DNA from: Actinomycetota bacterium
GTDB taxonomy: Bacteria; Actinomycetota; Acidimicrobiia; Acidimicrobiales; Microtrichaceae
Assembly: GCA_963169245.1 (NCBI GenBank)
Contig: CAUJEC010000126.1
Coordinates: 1-37,625 of the forward strand
Length of the DNA stretch: 37,625 nt
Reading direction: 5' to 3'
Made by a program: the position numbers and the translations under genes. This document shows positions 9,443 to 18,044 of the stretch, piece after piece (position 1 is the first letter of the stretch; every line of letters begins with the position of its first letter). The notes under the pieces are model-generated. The model was not told the origin of the DNA. It searched no databases and saw only the letters and a program-made list of their open reading frames with translations.

Positions 9443-10741
9443 GTGGCTGACGGCAAGCGACAGAAATTTCAGGCTCTGCGCGGGATGCGAGACGTTCTCG
9501 CGCCCGAGTCCGCCCGTCGGCGCCTGCTCGTGGACCGTTTCGCGCAAGTGGCCTCACTTGCGGGCTACGACGAGATGACCCCGCCGCTCGTGGAGGACCT
9601 CGATGTCTTTCGCCGTGTGGGCGACGCCACCGACGTGGTCACCAAGGAGATGTACGACTTCGTCGATCGCGACGGGTCACGCATAGCTCTTCGTCCCGAG
9701 ATGACCGCCGGAGTGGTCCGGGCGTTCGTACAGCACAATCCGCTGGTGCCATGGAAGGTCTGGTACTCGGGCACCAACTTTCGACATGAGCGGCCGCAGA
9801 AGGGTCGCTATCGGATGTTCGACCAACTCGGCGTCGAGGTGCTCGGAGTGGACGATCCGGATCTCGACGTCGAAGTGATCGCTCTCGCTGCTGACTTCTT
9901 CGGCAATGTCGGCTTGAACGACGTCACACTGTTGGTCAACTCCCTCGGTGAGCAGGGCGACCGGCAGGCCTACACCGAGGCTTTGCGGGCGTACTTCGAG
10001 TCGAATATCGATGGGCTCTCTGAGGCGTCTCGTGAGACTCTCAAGCGCAACCCGCTTCGTGTCCTCGACTCCAAGCGTGGTGAGGATCGAGCATTGGTGG
10101 CAGCAGCGCCCAACATCGACGAGTTCCTTTCGGATGCCGCGAGGGGGCACTTCGATCGTGTGCTCGCTGGGCTTGATTCGCTCGACATCGCCTACGAACG
10201 CACGCCCCGGCTCGTCCGAGGCCTGGACTACTACCGTCGGACCACCTTCGAGTTCACCTCCGGGGCGCTTGACTCTGCGCAGAACGCTGTTGGTGGGGGA
10301 GGTCGCTACGACGGCCTGAGCGAGGCAATGGGAGGCTCTCCGACCGATGGCATCGGGTTCGCGCTCGGCGTGGATCGCATCCTGCTCGCTGCCGATGCTG
10401 AAGGGGCCTTCCCGGCTCCCGAGTCCTCGGTGGACACGTTCGTGGTCGACATGGTCGACGGCACCCATGCTCTTGCCATCACTCACGAACTGAGGCGGGC
10501 GGGCATCTCTTCGGAACGTCGATTCGGTGGCGGATCGGTCAAGGCTCAGATGCGTTCCGCTGACCGTTCGGGCGCCCGATTTGCCTTAATCGTGGGAGAA
10601 GACGAAGTTGCGGAGGGTACGGTCACACTACGACCGATGCGCGGTATCGCGTCCGACGGCGAACAACGCCGCATACCAAGACACTCGATCGCCGGCGAGA
10701 TCCGCGGGCTCATGGATTCAGAACACCGAGGGGACCAGTAA
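9443..10741 (+). CDS. hisS: Histidyl-tRNA synthetase
   Basis: HisRS charges tRNA-His with histidine. The 432-residue length is normal for this class II synthetase. Visible signatures are RGMRDVLAPE at the N-terminus (family KGxxD block), motif 2 as FRHERPQKGRYRMFDQLGVE, the histidine-binding GLDYYRRTTFEF block, and motif 3 around GIGFALGVDRILLA. A C-terminal anticodon-binding domain follows. Start GTG 9443 leaves the expected N-terminus (MADGKRQKFQALRGMRD). The stop TAA is followed directly by the GTG start of aspS with no intervening base. This is the common hisS-aspS pair and must be one transcript. Confidence 0.97.
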   Translation: MADGKRQKFQALRGMRDVLAPESARRRLLVDRFAQVASLAGYDEMTPPLVEDLDVFRRVGDATDVVTKEMYDFVDRDGSRIALRPEMTAGVVRAFVQHNPLVPWKVWYSGTNFRHERPQKGRYRMFDQLGVEVLGVDDPDLDVEVIALAADFFGNVGLNDVTLLVNSLGEQGDRQAYTEALRAYFESNIDGLSEASRETLKRNPLRVLDSKRGEDRALVAAAPNIDEFLSDAARGHFDRVLAGLDSLDIAYERTPRLVRGLDYYRRTTFEFTSGALDSAQNAVGGGGRYDGLSEAMGGSPTDGIGFALGVDRILLAADAEGAFPAPESSVDTFVVDMVDGTHALAITHELRRAGISSERRFGGGSVKAQMRSADRSGARFALIVGEDEVAEGTVTLRPMRGIASDGEQRRIPRHSIAGEIRGLMDSEHRGDQ

Positions 10742-12514
10742 GTGAACCCAGACACATCCACCCATCTGAGGACAGTGCAGTGCGGCCATCTCCGCGCCGA
10801 CAATGTCGGCGAGACGGTCATCCTGTGCGGTTGGGTGGCAAAGCGTCGTGAACACGGTGATCATCTGGCGTTCATAGATCTGCGGGACCACACGGGAATC
10901 ATCCAGTGTGTCGTCGATGGGGCAGCCGATCTGCGCAGCGAGTACGTGGTTCGAGTGACCGGAGTTGTGCGTCATCGCCCCGAGGGAACAGTCAACGACC
11001 ATCTCGACACAGGCGAGGTGGAGGTGGGCGACTGCTCAGTGGAGATTCTGGCATCCGCCGAAGCCCCTCCGTTCCCGCTCGATGAGAGAGCAGCAGACGT
11101 GGATGAGAACATCCGCCTCCGATACCGATACCTCGACATCCGGCGTCCCGAGATGCAGCGGAACCTGCGTACCCGTGCGAAGGTGAACACCGCCATCCGT
11201 CAGGCGATGAACTCCCAGGGGTTTGTTGAGATCGAGACACCGATGCTGATCGCGTCGACACCCGAGGGGGCACGCGACTTTGTTGTTCCTGCAAGGTCGC
11301 GTCCGGGTAGTTTCTACGCGCTGCCACAGAGCCCACAGCTCTTCAAACAGCTCTGCATGGTCGGCGGGATAGACCGCTACTACCAACTCGCCCGGTGCTT
11401 CCGCGACGAGGACCTTCGGGCAGACCGACAGTTCGAGTTCACACAACTCGATGCCGAGATGAGCTTCGCGTCACAAGCAGACGTCATCGAGGCGATAACA
11501 AAGGTCATCGGACACGTTGTTGACTCGCTCACTGGCGAGAAGCTGGGCGAGGTACCCCAGATCGCTTGGCGCGAAGCCATGGATCGCTACGGCTCGGACA
11601 AGCCCGACATCCGATTCGGCATGGAACTCGTCGAACTTACCGACGTCTTTGCCGACACCGGTTTCAACGCCTTCAAGGCATCGTCGATCAAGGGCCTTCG
11701 CCACTCGGGGGGTTCCGATGTCACCACTCGCAGCCGACTCGACGATCTGACCAACACTGCCAAGCGCTGGGGAGCCAAGGGCCTGGTCTGGATGCGCGTC
11801 GAAGCCGGTGAAGACGGCTCGGTCACACTCAACTCACCAGTCGCGAAGTTCCTGAGCGACACCGAGAAGTCGGATCTGATCACCCGATTCGATGCTCAGG
11901 TAGGCGACATCCTGTACCTGGTGGCGGACGATTGGCTGAGCGTATGCCACGTTCTGGGCCTACTGCGTCTGGCCCTTGGACGGCCACCGGTCAACGAAGG
12001 CGGCCTGCATTTCCTGTGGGTGGTCGACTTCCCGCTCTTCGAGTCGGTGGACCCCGAAAACGGACGTCCGGTTCCGGCTCACCATCCATTCACAATGCCG
12101 AATGAGGACGACTGGGATCTGCTCGATGGTACCGGCCAAGAACTTCTCCAGGTCCGCTCACAGGCCTATGACCTGGTCCTCAACGGGTGGGAACTCGGCT
12201 CGGGCAGCGTACGAATCCATCGTTCGGACATACAGAGCCGAATACTCGAGCTTCTGGGCATCGGAGAGGAGGAGGCGCATGAGAAGTTCGGCTTCCTTCT
12301 CGACGCCTTCCGTTACGGTGCGCCACCGCATGCAGGCTTCGCGTTCGGAGTCGACCGTGTCGTTGCGCTGCTGCTGGGTGAGGAGAACATCCGAGAGGTG
12401 ATCGCGTTCCCCAAGACCCAGTCGGGCTCGGACCCACTCACCGGTGCGCCGTCGACGATCGACCCGGCCCACCTGAACGAACTCGGCCTTCGCTTGTCTC
12501 CGCTGACCGACTGA
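10742..12514 (+). CDS. aspS: Aspartyl-tRNA synthetase (bacterial type)
   Basis: AspRS charges tRNA-Asp. The 590-residue protein has the full bacterial layout. An N-terminal OB-fold anticodon-binding domain (GWVAKRREHGDHLAFIDLRD) leads into the class II core, with motif 2 FRDEDLRADRQFEFTQLD. The inserted GAD domain spans about residues 290-420, and motif 3 is GFAFGVDRVVALLLG. LRYRYLDIRRPEMQ is also characteristic. The GTG start abuts the hisS stop. Whether it also charges tRNA-Asn cannot be decided by eye. The cobalamin riboswitch begins about 12 bases after its stop, so termination must occur in a very short space or the transcript reads into the next unit. Confidence 0.97.
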   Translation: MNPDTSTHLRTVQCGHLRADNVGETVILCGWVAKRREHGDHLAFIDLRDHTGIIQCVVDGAADLRSEYVVRVTGVVRHRPEGTVNDHLDTGEVEVGDCSVEILASAEAPPFPLDERAADVDENIRLRYRYLDIRRPEMQRNLRTRAKVNTAIRQAMNSQGFVEIETPMLIASTPEGARDFVVPARSRPGSFYALPQSPQLFKQLCMVGGIDRYYQLARCFRDEDLRADRQFEFTQLDAEMSFASQADVIEAITKVIGHVVDSLTGEKLGEVPQIAWREAMDRYGSDKPDIRFGMELVELTDVFADTGFNAFKASSIKGLRHSGGSDVTTRSRLDDLTNTAKRWGAKGLVWMRVEAGEDGSVTLNSPVAKFLSDTEKSDLITRFDAQVGDILYLVADDWLSVCHVLGLLRLALGRPPVNEGGLHFLWVVDFPLFESVDPENGRPVPAHHPFTMPNEDDWDLLDGTGQELLQVRSQAYDLVLNGWELGSGSVRIHRSDIQSRILELLGIGEEEAHEKFGFLLDAFRYGAPPHAGFAFGVDRVVALLLGEENIREVIAFPKTQSGSDPLTGAPSTIDPAHLNELGLRLSPLTD

Positions 12515-12525
12515 CGTACTCTCGG

Positions 12526-12623
12526 TCCACTGTTCCCTGTCGGGGGAAGCCGGTCAGATCCCGGCACTGTCCCGCAGCCGTAGGTGCCACTGGCACGAGT
12601 CGGAATACCCAATGGGGAATGGA
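12526..12623 (+). ncRNA. Cobalamin (vitamin B12) riboswitch aptamer
   Basis: The core elements of the cobalamin riboswitch family appear in the right order. GGGGAAGCCGGT begins at 12543. The stem GCCGG (12549-12553) pairs with CCGGC (12561-12565), followed by the conserved block CACTGTCCCGCAGCCGTAG (12565-12583). The hairpin GTGCC/GGCAC (12584-12596) is next, then the B12 box GAGTCGGAATACC (12597-12609). The closing stem is TCCA-N3-TTCCC (12526-12537) with GGGAA-TGGA (12615-12623). The version with CCCGCAGCCGTA is like those of other Actinomycetota. It sits 91 bases upstream of the transcobalamin-like gene and should turn that gene off when cobalamin is plentiful. The assignment comes from sequence pattern; exact ends are approximate. 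Confidence 0.93.
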
Positions 12624-12648
12624 TTCCAAATAACCGTCGAGGCAAGCG

Positions 12649-12714
12649 GTTCGGAATCCGGAGATGCGGACCCATCGGTTTTCTCCCCGGCCCGAACGGC
12701 AAGGGAGAACTGGG
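12649..12714 (+). promoter_or_regulatory. Expression platform: ribosome-binding-site sequestering hairpin
   Basis: TTCTCCC (12681-12687) is perfectly complementary to GGGAGAA (12703-12709), which contains the ribosome binding site AGGGAG just before ATG 12715. A competing pairing, GTTCGG (12649-12654) with CCGAAC (12692-12697), crosses it, so both cannot form simply together. This is the layout of a translational riboswitch switch: one fold hides the ribosome site, the other exposes it. There is no T-run suggesting transcription termination. Confidence 0.6.
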
Positions 12715-13983
12715 ATGAAAATCTCCGAAGCGGGCGTAAAGCCATCAACCGGGTCCAATGGGCCCTCAACTGTGCGAACCATCATCGGGGCCGCTGCGTT
12801 CATTGCAATGGTGCTGTCGTTCGCCCCAGGTGCGAGCGCCAAGCCGGCGGACTCCGCTCAGCGAGCCGCGGCGGGAGCAGCCTGGCTCACCTCGCAGTTG
12901 GAGGACGGAATCCCGATCGAACAGTGGGGTTCGCCTGACTGGGGTACCACGATCGAAGCAGCGTCGGCTCTGGCCGCAGCGGATGCGACCAACCCGAAGA
13001 TCACAGCCGTGTGGGATGCACTCGTCGCCGATCGAGACAACGTGGTGGCGAAAGGTGGTGCCGATGTTCCCGGCACGCTAGCCAAGGTCATCCTTCTCGC
13101 ACACTCGATCGACAAGAACCCTCGCGCCGTTGGGACCGCGCCTGGAGCAGACCTGGTTCAACGACTTGTTGACACAATGCAGGGGAGTGGCCTCTACGGC
13201 TCACAGTCCCCCAACTATGACGGCGTCTACCGCCAGGGACTTGCGCTCGCGGCCCTTGCATCAGCAGGAGTCTCACCAGATGAACGAGCCGTCAGCTGGC
13301 TCGTCGACCAGCAGTGCACCAACGATGCCTTCGATGGCGCATTCGTGCCTTTCCGCTCGGACACCTCTGTCCCTTGTTCGGATGACCCCGAGAGCTGGTT
13401 CGGGGCAGACACGAACGCGACTGCGCTCGCAATCACAGGCCTGAACGCAGCGGCCAAGGGGAATGCTGGTGCTGACGGTTCAGTGGCCAAGGCTCTCTCG
13501 TGGCTTGCATCTGTGCAGGAGGATGCCGACGGTTGGGCAGCCAACTCGTGGAGTCCGGTGGACCCCAACTCGACCGCCGTGGTCATACAGGCGCTAATCG
13601 CCACCGGCCATCTTGATGACGATGACCTGAACGGAGAAGGCGGAGGCCCACTGGCAGCCCTAGGTGGATTCCAGAGCGATAAGCAGGGTGATGGCGAGCA
13701 GAGTGCCGGATGGTTCTTCTTCCCTGGCATGGAAGGCCCCAACGTCATGGCGACTGTTCAGGCCGTACCAGCGCTCGCTTCCAAGCCGCTGATCTTCAAG
13801 GCCGTCTCCTCACCGACGACGCCCACCACGTCGACGCCCACTACATCCGTTCCAACTACGACCGCACCTCCCACCTCGACAACCACCACGGTTGCTGAGG
13901 TCAAGGGCGTCACCTCTGTCGCCGGTAACACCGGAGCAGCCGCGGCGGGCGTCAACGAACGACCGATCAGCTTCACCGGCTAA
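12715..13983 (+). CDS. Secreted transcobalamin/intrinsic-factor alpha-domain-like protein (alpha/alpha barrel)
   Basis: This is a predicted extracytoplasmic cobalamin-binding protein. From ATG 12715, preceded by AGGGAG, it has 422 residues with a clear signal peptide (helix about residues 21-36, cleavage likely after Ala42 in GASA-K). The mature part has repeated helical units of the terpenoid-cyclase/prenyltransferase alpha-alpha barrel type: AAAGAAWLTSQLEDG, YRQGLALAALASAG, AVSWLVDQQ, DTNATALAITGLNAA, ALSWLASVQEDADGW, DPNSTAVVIQALIATG. This fold forms the alpha domain of animal transcobalamin and intrinsic factor. A Thr/Pro-rich linker (about residues 363-385) leads to a tail ending in ISFTG. 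The B12 riboswitch upstream and the DUF4430-like gene 4 bases downstream make cobalamin the likely ligand. A plain prenyltransferase is unlikely because the protein is secreted. Binding itself is inferred. Confidence 0.82.
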   Translation: MKISEAGVKPSTGSNGPSTVRTIIGAAAFIAMVLSFAPGASAKPADSAQRAAAGAAWLTSQLEDGIPIEQWGSPDWGTTIEAASALAAADATNPKITAVWDALVADRDNVVAKGGADVPGTLAKVILLAHSIDKNPRAVGTAPGADLVQRLVDTMQGSGLYGSQSPNYDGVYRQGLALAALASAGVSPDERAVSWLVDQQCTNDAFDGAFVPFRSDTSVPCSDDPESWFGADTNATALAITGLNAAAKGNAGADGSVAKALSWLASVQEDADGWAANSWSPVDPNSTAVVIQALIATGHLDDDDLNGEGGGPLAALGGFQSDKQGDGEQSAGWFFFPGMEGPNVMATVQAVPALASKPLIFKAVSSPTTPTTSTPTTSVPTTTAPPTSTTTTVAEVKGVTSVAGNTGAAAAGVNERPISFTG

Positions 13984-13987
13984 AGGG

Positions 13988-15079
13988 ATGGCAGACTTGG
14001 CTGGCCGTCGCCTGACCCTCGCTGCCTGTGGCATTCTGCTGCTCGCTGCGAGTCTGGTCGGCGGTCTGGCAGGGATCTCCACTGCTGGCGCCATCTCCAG
14101 TGCCGGTTCCACATCCAGAGCTGCGGCCGCTCCTGCGGTTGTCGCAGCCGCATCTGGGGCCACCGCATCTCTCACCGGCGGGGTCACCTGTACAGCCTCC
14201 TCAGGACGGGTGGCTGTTGCTGTCGTGGTGATGTTTGGCGAGAACGACCAGCCGAGTCCGCGATGTGGGGATGTCGCTCCCGGAGCCAACGGTATGGACG
14301 CTCTCCGGTCCACGGGCTTCACACTCCGACTCGACGCCGGTTTCGTGTGTGCCATAAACGCCGTACCTGAAACGGGATGTGCCAATGGTGGTGGTTTCGA
14401 CGGGACCTACTGGAGGTATTTCCGTGCGCTGCCCGGCGGCACATGGGAGTACTCCAGAACGGGTGCGGGTTTCCCGCTCAAGACATCAGGCGGATGTGCC
14501 ATCGAGGGGTGGATCTGGTCCGGAGCTCAGAAGGTGACCCCACCAGTCGTGCCCGTTGGTTCCATTGCCTGTTCCCACACACCTCCACCAACTACTCCAC
14601 CGGTTCCAACCACAAATGTGCCGCCCGTGACCTCTGCGCCATCAACGCCGGCGATCCCCTCTGATGGTGGAGGCTCACCCTCGTCGTCGGGAGTGGGGTC
14701 GGGGGGCAACGGCGGTAGCGGGCCGACCCCCGGCGTTCCGGGTGCAGGACCATCGGTCACAAGTGTTCCCACAGAGGTGGCCTCTGGTGGTGACAACGGT
14801 TCTGTAGAGGGCTCGGTGGATTCCGGTTCGGAGCCGACCGGGACTGTGGATCCCGGTCGGGCCGACGTCGATAGCGTCGATGGCGACCGAGGTGAATCGT
14901 CGAGGAACAACTCGAAGCGCGACGAGGTCGCAAGCGGAACCGTCGCTGGAGCAGCTGTTCCCAATGCGGGTGGAGGGTCGCCCGTCGGTCTCATCGTGGC
15001 CCTGTGTCTTGTCGGGATACTCGGTGCGGGAACCCTGTTCCTTCGACAACATCGGAGAAGTTCCTCCCCAAATCCTTGA
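13988..15079 (+). CDS. Membrane-anchored DUF4430-like (transcobalamin beta-domain-like) protein
   Basis: The start ATG 13988 follows AAAGGG and lies 4 bases after the previous stop, so the two genes are an operon. Of 363 residues, about 1-40 form a signal peptide (LTLAACGILLLAASLVGGLA). Residues about 60-185 resemble DUF4430, the fold of the transcobalamin beta domain: VAVAVVVMFGE, GANGMDALRSTGFTL, FVCAINAVPETGC, YWRYFRALPGGTWEYSRTGA and GGCAIEGWIWSG. Several cysteines suit disulphides outside the cell. A long Pro/Thr then Gly/Ser/Asp-rich spacer follows, and a C-terminal helix (VGLIVALCLVGILGAGTLFL) with a basic tail (RQHRR) anchors it. It probably forms the second half of a B12-binding clamp at the cell surface. 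No transporter genes are adjacent, so delivery into the cell is unexplained. Confidence 0.8.
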   Translation: MADLAGRRLTLAACGILLLAASLVGGLAGISTAGAISSAGSTSRAAAAPAVVAAASGATASLTGGVTCTASSGRVAVAVVVMFGENDQPSPRCGDVAPGANGMDALRSTGFTLRLDAGFVCAINAVPETGCANGGGFDGTYWRYFRALPGGTWEYSRTGAGFPLKTSGGCAIEGWIWSGAQKVTPPVVPVGSIACSHTPPPTTPPVPTTNVPPVTSAPSTPAIPSDGGGSPSSSGVGSGGNGGSGPTPGVPGAGPSVTSVPTEVASGGDNGSVEGSVDSGSEPTGTVDPGRADVDSVDGDRGESSRNNSKRDEVASGTVAGAAVPNAGGGSPVGLIVALCLVGILGAGTLFLRQHRRSSSPNP

Positions 15080-15104
15080 GCGAACGTCTGTTCGCAATTA
15101 CAGT
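15076..15104 (+). promoter_or_regulatory. SOS promoter of recA with LexA box between -35 and -10
   Basis: The LexA operator CGAACGTCTGTTCG (15081-15094) is a perfect GAAC-N4-GTTC site. It lies between a -35 element TTGAGC (15076-15081) and a -10 element TACAGT (15099-15104) separated by exactly 17 bases. LexA bound here would block RNA polymerase. The -35 element overlaps the stop codon of the DUF4430-like gene. The next gene, recA, starts 268 bases further on, giving a long leader. Confidence 0.8.
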
Positions 15105-15280
15105 GGTGTAACACGCCATACGGCGTCGGTATGCACACGTCGAGGTGGGCATCCTCGGACACTGATGACCGCCACTTGGTCCACAGGGTTCTGGTCCCCC
15201 CTCAAAATGTCACACCGGGTCTGTAGCGTCAGGAACATTCACCGAAGGCCCTTCGTCAAGCCGGGAATCTTCGGAATATC

Positions 15281-15311
15281 GGTTCAAGGGATCAGCCCGA
15301 TCCGTTGAACC
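15281..15311 (+). terminator. Strong hairpin in the recA leader
   Basis: GGTTCAA-G-GGATC, loop AGCCC, GATCC-G-TTGAACC forms a 12-bp stem with a single G/G mismatch. It lies downstream of the SOS promoter and 60 bases before the recA start. No T-run follows. It may end the upstream operon, protect the mRNA or attenuate recA; the sequence alone does not decide. Confidence 0.5.
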
Positions 15312-15371
15312 CTCCCTAAGACCAACCCAGTCGACACACCACTCGATGGAACCCACAGGACAGGACACACA

Positions 15372-16421
<1,050 letters not shown>

Positions 16422-16430
16422 TCGGCTGTG

Positions 16431-16461
16431 CGCCGGGCCAAGGGTGAACTGAGGCCCGGCG
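16431..16461 (+). terminator. recA terminator-like hairpin
   Basis: CGCCGGGCC and GGCCCGGCG form a perfect 9-bp GC stem around a 13-base loop, 10 bases after the recA stop. There is no T-run, as often in high-GC Actinomycetota. The downstream -10 element of miaB begins 13 bases later, which supports a transcript boundary here. Confidence 0.6.
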
Positions 16462-16473
16462 ATAGCACCCGCT

Positions 16474-16479
16474 TAGAAT
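16474..16479 (+). promoter_or_regulatory. -10 element for a probably leaderless miaB transcript
   Basis: TAGAAT matches the -10 consensus well and lies 7 bases before ATG 16487, so transcription would begin at or next to that ATG. No convincing -35 is seen and no Shine-Dalgarno precedes the ATG. Leaderless mRNAs are common in Actinomycetota. This favours 16487 over the ATG at 16478, which overlaps the -10 itself. Confidence 0.5.
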
Positions 16480-16486
16480 GGTCAGC

Positions 16487-18040
16487 ATGAGCCGCAAGTA
16501 TCTGGTGCGCACCTTCGGGTGTCAGATGAATGAGCACGACTCAGAACGCATCGCCGGCCTACTGGAGGCCGACGGTATGGAGGCTGTCTCGGACGCCGAG
16601 CAGGCTGACGTCGTCGTCCTGAACACATGCTGTATACGGGAGAACGCGGACAACAAGCTCTACGGGACTCTCGGCCATCTCAAGAGCATCAAGGACGCGA
16701 ACCCCAGCATGGAGATTGTCGTCGCAGGCTGTCTGTCACAGAAGGACAGGGGCTCGATCGCTGAGCGGGCCCCATTCGTCAATGTTGTGATGGGTACCCA
16801 CAACGTGCATCGAGCCGTCGACCTGCTGGAGGAGAGTCGCCGTCGCGGTGGCGATCCGGTGGTCGAGATTCTGGAGGAGACAGTCGCAGAGGATCGCGAC
16901 CTGTTCCCTTCTGCCCTTCCCGTGGTCCGGAATTCCGGGTACGCGGGCTGGGTCACCGTCCAGATGGGTTGCGATAACAACTGTGCCTTCTGCATAGTCC
17001 CAGCGGTCCGTGGACCCGAGATCAGCCGCCCATTCGCGGACATCGTTCGCGAGGTTCAGGCGGCGAGTGAACAGGGAGTCACAGAGATCACCCTTCTCGG
17101 CCAGAACGTCAACTCCTACGGGCGGGACCTAACACTCAGGGCTCGCACGCTTTCGGGTGGTGGGTCGATTGTCGACGGCGCTGGCATCGGTGGCGGCGAC
17201 TCGGCTGACGCTTCGGGGTTCAACCGCTTTGATGACGTCGAACTCGCTGACCTAGTCGGTGAAGCATGGTTGGATTCGGAGACCAATGGCGCTGGCAGGG
17301 CTCGGCCGCTGTTCGCCGACCTGTTGCGAGCACTTGGCGAAGTCCCCGGCATCAGACGCATCCGCTATACAAGTCCTCACCCCAAGGACTTTCGAACCGA
17401 GACGATTGCGGCAATGGCTGAGGTTGCATCGGTATGTGAACACCTTCACCTGCCATTGCAGTCGGGCAGCGACACGATTCTCGCCGCTATGCATCGTGGC
17501 TACACCGCTGAGCGCTACCTCGAACGTCTCAAGGTCGCTCGGGATTCCATAACCGATCTGGCTGTGTCCACCGACATCATCGTCGGTTTCCCCGGCGAGA
17601 CAGACGCAGACGCAGACGCCACCCTCGAGGTGGCTGCCGAGGCCCGTTACGACAGTGCCTTTACTTTCATCTACTCACCTCGCCCCGGTACCGAGGCCGC
17701 GGAGTTGGTCGACCGGTTCGTGGATCATTCCAAGGCGGTTGAGCGCATGGAGAAGCTTCGCCAGGTAGTCGAGCGTTCATCACTGCTCGCAAATCAGGCG
17801 CGAATAGGAATGACTGAGGAAGTGCTTGTGGTTGGGCCCTCCAAAAGGGATCCAGGGCGGTTGACCGGGCGTACGCGCCAGAACCGTCTGGTGCATTTCG
17901 AGACCACTCAGCAACTGAGAGCCGGAACCTACGCAACCACTCAGATAACAGCGGCGACCACGACCAGCCTTCTGGGAGAGCTGCTAGAGGTCGTGGCCGT
18001 GCCCACGCACAGGACACGAATTGCCGTTACGGCCGGCTGA
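16487..18040 (+). CDS. miaB: tRNA-2-methylthio-N6-dimethylallyladenosine synthase MiaB
   Basis: MiaB is a radical-SAM methylthiotransferase that adds the 2-methylthio group to i6A37 of tRNAs, after MiaA. The N-terminal domain carries YLVRTFGCQMNEHDSERIAG, VVVLNTCCIRENADNKLYG and VAGCLSQ, giving the three auxiliary-cluster cysteines. The radical SAM CxxxCxxC motif is in MGCDNNCAFCIVP. A C-terminal TRAM domain closes the protein (EEVLVVGPSKRDPGRLTGRT). Between YGRDL and ARPLFADLLRAL (about bases 17130-17305) there is an insertion of some 50-60 residues, rich in Gly, Asp and Ser, where most MiaB proteins have a short loop. The frame is intact. A small APH-like gene separates it from miaA. Confidence 0.96.
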   Translation: MSRKYLVRTFGCQMNEHDSERIAGLLEADGMEAVSDAEQADVVVLNTCCIRENADNKLYGTLGHLKSIKDANPSMEIVVAGCLSQKDRGSIAERAPFVNVVMGTHNVHRAVDLLEESRRRGGDPVVEILEETVAEDRDLFPSALPVVRNSGYAGWVTVQMGCDNNCAFCIVPAVRGPEISRPFADIVREVQAASEQGVTEITLLGQNVNSYGRDLTLRARTLSGGGSIVDGAGIGGGDSADASGFNRFDDVELADLVGEAWLDSETNGAGRARPLFADLLRALGEVPGIRRIRYTSPHPKDFRTETIAAMAEVASVCEHLHLPLQSGSDTILAAMHRGYTAERYLERLKVARDSITDLAVSTDIIVGFPGETDADADATLEVAAEARYDSAFTFIYSPRPGTEAAELVDRFVDHSKAVERMEKLRQVVERSSLLANQARIGMTEEVLVVGPSKRDPGRLTGRTRQNRLVHFETTQQLRAGTYATTQITAATTTSLLGELLEVVAVPTHRTRIAVTAG

Positions 18041-18044
18041 GACC

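Noticed and set aside
9677-10486. A 269-codon minus-strand frame inside hisS, and similar ones inside the helicase (34780-35538) and rel
   Set aside because: All lie antisense to strongly conserved genes and show no recognisable protein features; long antisense frames are expected at this GC content.
12715-13983. Reading the alpha-barrel protein as a prenyltransferase or squalene cyclase
   Set aside because: It is secreted, lacks an evident catalytic DxDD or zinc-site pattern, and sits under a B12 riboswitch with a DUF4430-like partner.
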